This document shows positions 1 to 12,400 of a DNA stretch of 64,000 bases, in pieces (position 1 is the stretch's first letter; every line of letters begins with the position of its first letter). Below the pieces are notes generated by a model. The model was given only the letters and a program-made list of their open reading frames with translations. It searched no databases and was not told the origin of the DNA. This DNA is from Pycnopodia helianthoides (taxonomy: Eukaryota; Echinodermata; Asteroidea; Forcipulatida; Asteriidae), in assembly GCA_032158295.1 (NCBI GenBank), contig CM063243.1, positions 1,364,001 through 1,428,000 of the forward strand. Reading direction: 5' to 3'. The position numbers and the translations under genes were made by a program.

Positions 1-891
1 GCGTTAGGGTTCTGGATAGCATAAGCCGTCCCGGTTTCGTTCATTATCTTCAAAGTCATGACTATAGTAGGCGTGGCAAGCAAGTATATCAACAAATTAG
101 ATCATGTCAAAGACGAATATGGGTACAATTTCGAAACTCAACTACGCAAATGAAATTAAATCTTTGCAACATATCGTCCGATGGCTGACAGCATGGAAAT
201 GTTTGCGTTTCTCATTTCTATAATTGTTCTTGAACCTTTATGAATTATCCAGAATGTAGCTATATTCCTTGCCCTTCCTAGTGAATAGACAAGTCTGATT
301 GGGTAACACCATAAACCACGTCAACATTGCATAGTAACGGTTCTGTCGCCAAAGGAACCAATTGTGTGCCCGCCATTAAAATTAATAAATCAAAAGTGAC
401 CTGGGAGCCGTTGTCGTGTTTCACATTACCGAACATTGCAAATTTACCCAGCAGTGGCACTCTTCTGACAAGCAGTCGTTATGTCTTCGTTTAACCCACT
501 TATGCCGTGATACATCGTGCAGCAAGTTAGAGCTCAAATTTACCATTTTGTAGATTAAGAACTAGAAATGTGTGCAGTATTGAGGACATCCTCACGTCCA
601 ATTCGGATGGGGGGGGGTATTCTTCTCTCTCTTTTTGCAAAACGAATATATCTATATTACGGTGGATATTGAAGCAATTTAAGGACCATAGATCACACTC
701 GATGAAGCAGAATCTGATAACTCTTGACTATAAATCAAAATGCGACGTCATTTATTTTGGATGGAAATGACAATCGTTAAATTCGCGCACCAAGAGTACT
801 TTTACTGATTAGGCCTACTCACATAGCAAGAAACAAACAACTAAATGTTTTGTGGGTTTTGAGGTATTGCATGGTGAGGTATCAATGTATA

Positions 892-1270
892 TTCCGTTTG
901 TGGTGAGACCGTGTGTATATCTACTTTGCTGAGTAGATTTGTTCTTTGGGAACTTGTCTTGTTATTTATTCTACTGCCGTGGAGTAGATTTCGGAATTCG
1001 GGAGACCAAGTTCAGAAAAACGATGTTATCTTTATTCCGGTGGATATTGAAGCAATTTAAGGGCCAGATATCATACTCGATGAACCGTGCCTGCAAAAGC
1101 AGAATCTGATAAATCTGCAAATGAAATGAAATACGTAGGACAGTTCTTTTCAAAATCAAGTAGTCTTGAAAATCTACTCCGCGGCAGTAGAATGCATAGC
1201 AAGACAAGTTCTCAAGAACAAATCTACACAGCAAAGTAGATATACACACATGCTGTTACCGCAAACTGAA
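892..1270. mobile_element. Hairpin MITE
   Basis: Two inverted arms of about 90 bp (about 900-991 and 1168-1260; arm core tatctactttgctg...gtagatttgttct) around a loop. A diverged copy of the loop (ggtggatattgaagcaattt) also lies at 661-750, so 560-1270 appears to be built from copies of one family. Confidence 0.7.
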
Positions 1271-1967
1271 TATACAACTAAATGTTTTTTTAAATTTTGT
1301 CTCTACATTTTCCTTTTCCCCTTTACATTCTAAACGATATCAAGAGTCTTCCAAGACTCTGAAAATAAACCAGTTCAACTAATTAACTATGTATACGTAA
1401 TTCTCTATAATAAACAATAAACAATACGGATTCATGCAAACAATGTGTAGACAAAATCATGGAACATATTTTATATATAGATTGCACTATTACGCGTACT
1501 TCACGTCTTGTAAACGAGTGTTGATCTGTACCGTCCCCAGGGTACCACTTGAGTGGTCAACAGGGTGTAATCTAAAGGTACCACCTCGTTCCCCATGGGT
1601 GACACTTAAGTGCAATGGCGATGGTGATAAAGCTAGATGACGTGATGGTTAGGTGTTGGCCGTGGGACTTAGGGGGGACTTAGTGGTCCATGCTTAACGG
1701 AGCATGTCCTAGGAACTGCTAAGCCATTATGCTTGCTTACTTACTTGCTTTGCTATTGATTAACTCCTAAACTCCTTTAATATCTCAATGATAATTAACT
1801 CCTTCGTAGGCAAAATCACACACAGCTATGCTGCTCTGGTTGAACATTCTTCTTAAAGCTGACGTCATGGCCGCGCAACGTCTAGAAATGTACTCAAATT
1901 AATATCATATGATTACAATAAAATAACCAATGATGGCAACAATTTTCTTTGTGTTTTTTGATTACAG
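1271..1967. other. Upstream intron sequence, no gene seen
   Basis: AT-rich, with a short palindromic stretch at about 1540-1610 (gtaccacttgag / ggtaccacctcg). No PAS N-terminal exon is visible here or in 1-891. Confidence 0.5.
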
Positions 1968-2096
1968 GAACACCGATGTGGTCTCTTCTTCAAGTCGCTG
2001 CCATTAAGAATGAGAAAGGCCAGGTTGTACTCTTTCTGTGCACCTTCAAAGATATCACTTCGCTCAAACAGCCTATTGAAGATGAGACTGGGAAAG
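1968..2096 (+). CDS. KCNH1: KCNH exon: end of PAS domain
   Basis: Acceptor ...gattacag at 1967, donor GTATGT at 2097; enters in phase 1 and leaves in phase 1. It encodes the final PAS strands, including CTFKDIT and KQPIEDE, diagnostic of the Eag PAS domain, which folds back on the cyclic-nucleotide-binding homology domain. The preceding PAS/cap exons are not found in 1-1967 and should lie upstream of the window. Confidence 0.92.
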
Positions 2097-5000
2097 GTAT
2101 GTTAAAGGAGGGATATTCGAAGACCAGTATCCTCACTTGGTGTATCCCAACATATGCATAGAATAACAAGCCTGTGAAAATTTGGGCTCAATTTGTCATC
2201 GAAGTTGCAAGAAAATAAAGAAAGGAAAAACATTCTTGTTTCATAGAATTGTGTGCTTTCAGATGCCTTGAGAAAAGCTTCATGCCTGAGGCCTTTCTTA
2301 GACTCAAATACTTTAGTGAGAAATGACCTCTTTCTCAAAAACTACATTACTTCAGAGAGGGAGTCCTTTCTCACAATATTTTATACTATCAGCAGCTCTC
2401 AGATGGTCCTTAAAGGAACATTACAGAATTGGTTTTTGCTAACAAAACAGTTGCTGGCAGTGTAAGCACTTTATGTAATCCACCATATACATAAACTGAC
2501 CAACCTGTAGAAGTTTGAGATCGATCGGCCGTCTGGGTCACGAGAAAATAGTGAAAAACCGATTACACATTTGCATGCAATCATAGATTCAACAAAATGA
2601 ATAAAACGCTCACTGAGCGATAAACTCCAATCGGAAAATTAGTTTATTCATTTCTCATTAAATATGGCATTTCAGACAGAAATATTTCAAGAGATGTTTT
2701 CTACTATCATCATCATTGGACCGTGTAAGTTTTATGTAAATCTGTGATCAAAAAGTATATTTTACAAGTTTTTTTCTTACCAATTCTGTAATGTTCCTTT
2801 AATACCAAGCCAGTTTTTATGGTAATGTATGTCTTGAGTACTACCAAGAGTATCCACTGCCTTACACATTCAGAAGATACACATGAAACCAAGATGTGGC
2901 CAACATTTAAAAAAAAACTCCACCAGAACACTACATGTTATCGAAATACACAAGAACACAACAACTGTATTAGGGCTGACGGGTTTATCCATGTTATCAT
3001 ACAAAACACGAACAGAACATGGCCACTGTAATAAAAAACAAACTTAATAAAAAAAAAAGTCCTAAAAGCAAATAACACAGATTGAATAACCCGTTTGACT
3101 AAATGTTACCATGGCAACGAGTGTTTGTTGTTGTGTGCAGCTCCCATTCTCGGAGGAAACAATCAGGAATAGGTTCCTGTCTGCATGAACTAAATGACTT
3201 ATTAATGCATCGGAAGCTCTTTTTTTTTTGGAGATCGATCCAGGAGTGTTTCGTGTTCTGTTGATTTCCCTCGCACGGTTGCGGTATTTGTGATTATAAA
3301 ATAAATCATTGTGTTGTTATGTTTTGTAAAATTGGGTGAAAGTATAATCAAACAGAAGTCAGTTTTATTTGAGAAGGAGCACATTTTCTGAGAACAAATA
3401 ACGCTATTGTTCCCTATAGATAGGTTGCAGTGTGACGTAAATCGGCCATCTTTACGGGCAGTTTAGAACAAACAGTCGTGCGTTTCGTGTGAGAACGGCG
3501 TGCAACACGCGCGCATTTCACGAAACTCATTGCAGGATTGGTCAGTGAACAACGCGGCTGCGTTAATAAGTTGAGCGTTTGACGCACCTGCAAGCCAAAA
3601 TGCACTTTGACCGTAAAGATGGCGTCTACTGGGAACTATTTACTGTACACTCTAAAAACATCCCGGGTCAGAATAGACCCAGATTCCCGGTCCCGGGGGG
3701 GGGGGGGACCTGACCCATTTGTGGGTCAGGCTGACCCCTAAACTGGTCAAACATTTGATTTGGTTTTTTAAAAATCTAATTCTGCGTCAGTTTGACCCAT
3801 TTCTTGGTAATTTTGAAACAATCTCCGGGACATATTGATCCATAAATGGGTCAAGCCTCACTGGACACATAATCCGGGTCATTTCTGACAGACCCCCCCC
3901 CACCCTTTTTTCAGAGTATGCACTACAATGTCTTGAACAAAAACATAGAAGATATAACATTCGACAGTAGCATTGTCAAATAAATCCTGCATTATTTGAT
4001 GTTTATATATACGATGTACCGGTTCGGATGAGCTTTCGTCTTGTATCGGCATAAACGAATTAAAGCAAGGTCTCGCCGAACAGAAACTCGTTTAACTGAC
4101 TTTGATTTTCTGATTTGATTAAATGACAGGAATGGGAAGATTCGCCGGCTAGCTCGGACAGTGACTAGGAGCAAGTCGGTCCTCGTCCAAGTCGCTCAGC
4201 ATCTTCCAAATATTAAATCAGAGCAGAGCACGCAAAATCAAATATCACAAATTGCACATGTAAGTACACATGGATCTAAATTTGTCGGGATTGATTTGAT
4301 CATTTCGATTAAATAGACCTTATGCACATAACGTCATTTGAGTAGGGCGCCCTCGGCTTGAGGTCAAAAGAAGGTTACTCATTGGCTGATTCTGTGCGCC
4401 GCGCGTACTTGTGCGTTTTCCATTAGTGCCTCATCTTTTTACCTCTAAGATGGCGGCGTGATGACGTCATGCATAAGGTCTATGTGCGTTTTAATGGTTA
4501 TTTCTCTCAACTAAATTATTCAGAGTCCGAGGGGGAAGTAATGGCTTCTATTATAATGTTCCGTTAAGGGAATTATGTGCAGGTTTTCTTCTTTTTTACA
4601 TTCAGTTGCTCTGTCTTTAATATTCCCCATGCTTTCATTATAGCACAAAGTTTAAGAGAAATTGGGTCTGGTGGAAAATGAACACTATGTGAAACTGCAG
4701 ACCAACCAGCACAACACATCCTGAACTAATTATATCACGCCCCCCCCCCCACCCAATAAAAACGGTCCCAGCACACTCTTTTCTTCATACAGAAGTACCC
4801 CACCCCTAAAATCCTGTATACAATTCCTGAGATTCCCATAACACACAATGAAGACACAATAGGAGGAGGGGGAGGGTACACCTTGCCACATATCGAGCAC
4901 TAAATGTTAACCAATGCCCTGTCCACCAAGAACCACCTGTAGCACAAGGCTTTAAGAAAAAAAGAGGTTAAACCAACTAAAATTAGAAACATAAACTACC

Positions 5001-6434
5001 CTCTGACAATCGACAGAACAAAAAAAGTGGGCGCAAGGGTTCCGGGTCAGAATCGACCCACCTGGGAAGGGTCGCAATGAGCAATACCCATTTCCCGGTC
5101 GCACTGATATGAATTCGGGTCAATGATGCAATGTTGACTCGAAAACTGGGTCAAGATGACCCCGGGGTCAATGTAATTGAAATACCACGGGGGATGCACT
5201 CTAAAAACGTCTGGGTCTCTGAGGGCCTGACCCATTTCCGGGTCAGGCTGACCCGGAAGTGTTCCAAAAACCGTCCCGTAACTCGGATTCTGCGTCACTT
5301 TGACCATTCGGGGGTCATTTTGACACAGATTCCAAACCAAACTTATCATTCCTGTGACTAGTTCAACCCTCAGATTGAGTCGAACGGTTTTAATTTTAAA
5401 TCAATTCCAAAATGATATTATATAGATATATATAGCGTACGTTTAGTAACCTAATTTAGACAGTAACTTTGACTTCTCAATAGGGTGTATTTATCGCTTA
5501 GCGTTAATGGTAATCTGGTTAAACTAAGCAGATTTGCTATTTTGACCAACTCCAAAGTTCACTCAAGCAGCTTAATGCGAAACCTGTCCCATAGAGCCAA
5601 TATGGAATGTCCTGAGGGACGTGATCTCCTATCACCTATTACAGAGACATTGGAGATATCAGGATTCACTGGCTACGCCATTGGAATCCATGATTAGTAC
5701 CTGATTGAACTTCACTATTCAACTACCATCAAGGGCTGTCTGAATGGTGTTTGTTACAGAAGAAGGATCCTTTTTTATGATACTGAATTGAATGACCTTT
5801 AAATATGTTTTAAGCATCGACTGCAAGGATGCCTGCATTACGGCTTTGTTACAAAATCTTCTAAACATTCTGTAGCTCATTGTTGTAAACCCTATACAGC
5901 TCCATGTATTTCTTCATTATTTTCCAACTGAATGGAAAACACATCGTTTCGATGTTACTCAAGAAGGACTTGGCATATTATGTTGGTTACACCCTTACAC
6001 ACTGATGTGCGTAGACACTCGGGGCTTCCCGAGTACGCCATGCCCAATATATGGCAAAGGAGTCCCCCGTCCCCCCTATCAAATATCTATCTAGTGCTTC
6101 AAATTTTCTATTAGTTTTACTCAAAGTATATTTTTATATTGTTTATTTTATAGTATCTAAGTGTTTATTATAGTGATTGTTTCATTTATACTCTATTCGA
6201 GGATTGGAAAAGCAGGCTTTTGAGTCATAGTGTAGTAGTACGCTTTTGTTTATCCTGGCCGTCTTAGAATGGATTGTTGTCCCTTCCTCTTCCTTCCTCC
6301 ACATCCCGTACCTGTCCTGTACCCTTTTGTCTAATCCCGCCCCTCTAGTTACCCTGTATTTAAGTTACTTTAAAAAAAAGTCTTATTACCCTTTGTTCTA
6401 CTTGTATGTATTTGTTTTTGACACTGGCCGAATA

Positions 6435-6468
<34 letters not shown>

Positions 6469-9400
6469 TTCATATCTCACACTCTTCCCCTCACACAAGC
6501 CCCCCCCCCCCACATTCACCGAAATCCTCTAAAGATTTCCTGAGATTCCCAGAACACAATGAAGACACAATAGGGGGGGGGGTTTGCTGTGCCATATATC
6601 GAATCGAGCCCCAAGTATTTCGGCGCCTGTGGAAAACCCCACAGGCTGCCAATTGGTGCTTGATACGGGCATGGTGGTACCCACCCCTAAATGTGTCTTC
6701 ATTGTGTGCTTGGACTCTCAGGAATTCTTTAGAGAATCTTAGGAGGGTACTTCTGTACAAAAGGAAAACAGTGTGTTAAAGTATGGGAACATTGGGGGAA
6801 CCCTCGGCCACATAATCAGGCATGGTATTCGCTGCTTTCACCGATCCGTCATGCGTGAGTAGAGCTTCGACTTCACGCTTCATTTGCTTACGCTTAAAGC
6901 ACATTTTTTTCTGCTACAGTTAGCACGAAAATTTGCTTACCGTTAAGCAGCTCTATGAAATTGGGCCCGGGCCTCTCTTCAGTATGGCAGTTCAGGCATC
7001 TACTCTAGAATGCGAGGGTCGTGGATTCGAATCCCACCCGAGCGGAGTTAATCCCACCTGACTCAGAAAGAACTGAGTAAGTCAATGGAAAAGACGACGG
7101 AGTAAAATCGAAACAATATTCGTTATCCATGATGCAATTGTTACATCTATTAAAAAGGACTTAGCAAGTCGTATGAAACACACTATGCAAGTTTTAGAGT
7201 ACACCGAGTTCATCACATGCTTCAGCCGCGCACTGTCATAATCCATTTTCAGGGGGATAATCTCGTCCCAATACTTTAGCTCTGATTCCATTAGTGCTTT
7301 GAAACGCCAACGGCTGAAAACTGCCAAATCAACAGTCTGCATGGAGTGACAGCCATCGTTGACGAATACCCCGGGAGACACAGCGAGCCGAGCCGTGGCG
7401 TATGATTGCAATAAACTAGATGTGGCTTACATAATCACGGACCCGTTCTATTATAAGTAAACGACGGCCTTCCCAGATTCACTTCAAAAGTTAAAATGCA
7501 TGCTACAGTCCTGCCATGGGACTTGCAAATATTAATGTACTAAACCTAATAACATATTATACGTCCCTATTACTATTGGTACTCTACTGACCAACTGGCT
7601 CTTGCCATAAAGTGCGCTCTGATCGTAATCAGAAGAAGAGCTTTTATCTCGTTCATCCCTTTTTCCTGAAGACGCACAAGGTATACGATTGAAACGTCAA
7701 GCTGTCACACCATCATCTATTTCTTTAAGAACCACAACAACTCATAAGCGATTTTATTACATAGTGTCACCGTAAACCTTAGATTCAAGATCTTAATTTC
7801 TATGGAAATTGCACAGTTATAGTTTGTTCAACTTTTGATATGGAAAAAGGGGGCACGTTTCAAAACTGGTTCAGCTGTTATTTTTTACAATTCTTGATTT
7901 CATGTGGTATAACCAATACAAAGTGTAATATTTATCATAGGAACAAGTATAGCATCTTGCCTGCCAGGATATGCACTTGAATGTACAAGTTCACTGTTTA
8001 TGTAAAGTGGCATGATCTATAATGACCTCAAAACATTATCAGCCCATTGTGCCGATTCGTTAATGGTAAGGTGTTGTTTCTCTGTATCCCGGGTCATTGA
8101 CCCAGATCACCAGCAGGAGACCAGGGCTCGATTTCACAAAGAGTTCAGACTGATCGTAACTGCAAATCCATCGCAGTTGCTTAGCAAAGAGTGATGTCAC
8201 AATACAAATCACTAGGGTAATACTGATAACTCATCTTAAGATGAATCTTAGTGCTTTGTGAAATCGACCCCAGGTTGGAAAAATGAGTGAATACCGCGCC
8301 TGTTTGTATTGGACTGATGGTGGCAATATTAAATGACCCAGATCACCAGGAGACCTGATCCATTTATCTGACTGAGTGTCAATGTGACCCGTAAACTCTA
8401 GACTTTTGACTCAGATTCAAGGTCAAACTTACCATGGCGCTTACCCAAACCTCAGCTTGGGCTCCGGCTTGGGCTCCGGAGCAAGGTATATTGGTGTTTC
8501 CAACATCAAACGAAGCCCATATAGCCGGAGTTGGGAGACGAAGCCGAGGTTTCCAGGCCCAACGAATAGGATCAGTCCAACTGTGATCCGGAATCAGGGT
8601 TAAGACCCCGGTAGACTTCAGAGCCTCCCTTACGACACCAGAGACAAATACTCATTGACCCTAATCTGTCCTTCTCGTTCATTATTTCCTCAGATGATGA
8701 GCCTGGATGCCGAAGTCTTACCCCAATACAAGAGAGAAGCCCCCAAGACACCGCCTCATATTGTCCTTCATTACTGCACTTTTAAAACAATGTGGGATTG
8801 GATCATTCTGTTGCTGACCTTCTACACGGCTGTAGCCGTACCACTCAACTTGGCCTTCGTGATTCGTTCTACCAAAGACTATATCGTAATGGTTATCGAT
8901 GGAATAGTGGACATCGTCTTCTTCATCGATGTCATCCTCAATTTCCACACCACTTTCGTCGGCCCTGGGGGCGAGGTTGTATCTGACCCGAAGGTCATTC
9001 GGATGAACTATCTCAAATCCTGGTTTATCATTGACTTACTATCGTGCCTACCGTATGACGTTATCAATGCGTTTCAACAACAAGATGTAAGTATTCCTCA
9101 CTGAGACAGTAGACAACATCCTGCTTTAAAGGTGTTGAATGCATTCACCAGCAAAATTCTCGACCTGTTGCATTTCGAATTTTAACGCTAGATAAAATGA
9201 GAAGCACTCTCTAATTCATCTCGGAAAGGGAGAGCTGTTTATCGAAACTCGTCAGCTCGTACGTCACTCTTAAAACACGCGGATCAGAATTGACCCGAAG
9301 TCTGGGTCCCATGAGGCCTGACCCATTTCCGGGTCAGACTGGTTAAAAACGTGGATTTTGACCCGGATACTGTGTCAGTTTTTCGGGTCATGCTGATCAA

Positions 9401-12400
9401 GAAATGGGTCTGTTCCCCTGTGATCCAGAACCCGGGTCAATTCTGACTGGGAATTTGTTTTCAGAGTGATGGCGCTGTTCCATCCAGGGCCCACTTTCAT
9501 ACAGCTGCTTAAGCACTAAAAAGAGCTCAGCACAACAAAATTATGCTTACCACAATAAGCTTACCAGCTAGCTATACTACCATGTCACGTGTACAAATTG
9601 TGGCTGGTGTCCTGCCCATTTTTACTTAGCAGACAATTGTTAAGCGATATTTTCTGCTTAAGCACCTCTATGAAATTGGACCCTGTCATGTCACTACATA
9701 ATTCAATGTCTTCTCGCTGTAGGCCTAATTGGTTTCCACTTTTTTTGTTATGTCCAACAGCAAAACTTCAGCAGCATCTTCAGCGCCCTGAAGGTAGTAC
9801 GTCTGTTACGACTTGGTCGAGTTGTCCGCAAGCTGGACCACTACATCGAGTACGGTGTGGCGTTCCTTATTCTTCTCATGCTAACGTTTGTCCTAGTCGC
9901 CCATTGGTTTGCGTGTATATGGTACTCGATCGGAGTCTCAGACAACAAGCCCAATAAAACATTTGGCTGGTTATACAAGCTTTCTATGGAAGTTCAAGCG
10001 CCGTATGAGTTTGATGATAATGATAAAGTATCGGGTGGACCTGGTGTGGAAGTGTTGTACATATCTTCACTGTACTACACGATGAGCAGCTTCACCAGTG
10101 TGGGATTTGGTAACGTCGCAGCAAACACCGGGTTTGAGAAGTTCTTCACCATCATCATGATGGTAATCGGATGTAAGTAATGAATCTTTAAGACAGTCAA
10201 TGACTGATTAAGGCCCGCAGATATAGAAATTAGACATGGACCAATATGAATTGATATGGACTGACACAAACTGACATGGATTGAACCGACATGGACCGGT
10301 ACGAACCGACATGGACCGATACGAACCGACATGGACCGATACCAATCGACATGGATTGAACCGACATGGACCGATACGAACCGACATGGACCGGTACGAA
10401 CCGACATGGACCGGTACGAACCGACATGGACCGATACGAACCGACATGGACCGGTACGAACCGACATGGACCGATACGAACCGACATGGACCGATACGAA
10501 CCGACATGGACCGGTACGAACCGACATGGCCCGATTCGAACCGACATGGCCCAATACGAACTGACATGGCCCAATACGAACCGACATGGCCCGATATGAA
10601 CCGACATGGATTGAACCGACGTTGATGTCGAAGAAAACTGCCCTAACTTGTTTAGTGTCCATGGTTAAGCGTCTTGCTCGTTGGCACAACAGCAAAGGCG
10701 TAACCTGCAAGGGGGGGGGGCAGGGAGAACCCCTGCTCAGAACCCTTGCCCCGCCCCCCGAGATCGAAAAATACACACAAGAATGGTTTGATACATCAAA
10801 AGCCCCTCAAGTTATTTTCTTGCCCCTGCTTGCCCGACCCCCAAATTATGTCGTTGCCCCTGCTTGCCCCCCTACAAACTCAAGTTTTTACGCCAAAGCA
10901 CCACCTGGACCCAAACCTACACTGTGATAACACCAGAGCTTGAGCCAGGTGCACTAGAACGCTAGACATACACGAACCACCTGATTGTTGCTGTCATAAT
11001 TATTACGAAACAAAATAAGTACTATGATTTAATTTTTTGTTTGCACCGACAGCCCTACTGTATGCCACCATCTTCGGTAACGTCACCACAATATTCCAAC
11101 AGTTTACCCAAAACACTGCCCGCTATCACGATATGCTCGGCAATGTCAAGGAGTTCATGAAACTGCATCAAGTGGATAAAGGTTTATCCGAAAGAGTCAT
11201 GGATTATGTCGTATCGTCGTGGTCGATAAGCAAAGGAATCGATACTGAAAAGGTAAACCGAATACCTAAAAGGGAAGATTCACTATACTGTATAACCTTG
11301 CTTAAAAACTACACAATTAATATTCGAAACTTCCTGATACTACGCTACTGCGGTTTCTCTGATCGTCATCTGTGCAGTCCTAAGCACAACTATTTTCTCA
11401 AAATCTATGCAACAATTCAAAATCAATAACAATCGTTTCATTGTGGAATGCAATAAATATTTAAATCTCCCCAGTAGTTATTTGCTGTAAATAAGAAACA
11501 GATTTCCCCCTGTCACAAAGAAACCAGATTAAACTCTGTTTAAAAAAAACAGCTTTTTGAAGCAACCCAACAATTAAACAGAAAACAAGGCATTCTGCCT
11601 GTTGTGACGTCATGGTTTGTTTACTGCATTGCTCGCGTGCTGTAACTGGGTACTGTATTTCCGACAGTTGTGCAGAGGCACAGTGGTTCCCGTTCTTCTG
11701 CAGAAAGTAAACAGACTGTGACGTCATCAGTACTAAGGTCTAATGCTTGTACATCTAAAAAAAAAAACACGGCTCATGTTTATCAAATTTGAACTAAACC
11801 TATTCATTTGATTCTATGTTAAAGGTCCTCAGTTACTGTCCAAAGGACATGAAAGCGGACGTGTGTGTCCATTTGAACCGGAAGGTCTTCAGTGACCACG
11901 CGGGCTTCCGGTTAGCAAGTGAAGGTTGCCTGCGCGCTTTGGCCATTAACTTTAGAATGAGCCATAGCGCTCCTGGGGATCTCCTGGTTCATGTCGGAGA
12001 GAGCGTGAACTCGTTGTGGTTCGTCGTGTCCGGCTCGTTGGAGATCATACAGGATGATGAAGTCGTGGCTATTTTAGGTAAGTACGACCACAGATCATAG
12101 TCTGGTACTGTTCTTATGGACATTTTAATTCGCAACGTCATAGGCCCTTTTCGAATCCACGGCTTCGGCTCTGGATTGGGCTTCAGGCCCAGTTTTCTTG
12201 TCTGAAGCCCTGACCGCAAAGCATGCGTAAGTTAAAATAATTGAGGGCGCCTAGCTAGCCTGAGCCGATTTTGGAGCCGAAGCCGTGAATTCGAAATGGC
12301 CATAGCCACGTGTTTTGCCAAGCCTAGAATGGTTGGCAAAAGTACGGGCAGCCTTTACTGCATAAAGGCAAACAATGTATCGTCACCTTTTTCAGTAATT

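Noticed and set aside
6246..6779. 177-residue ORF with Asn run
   Set aside because: The Asn run is an (AAT)n microsatellite and the rest is a poly-C MITE.
10075..10943. Long overlapping ORFs on both strands in the 20-bp array
   Set aside because: By-product of a stop-free 20-bp unit; repeats of the same peptide in three frames.
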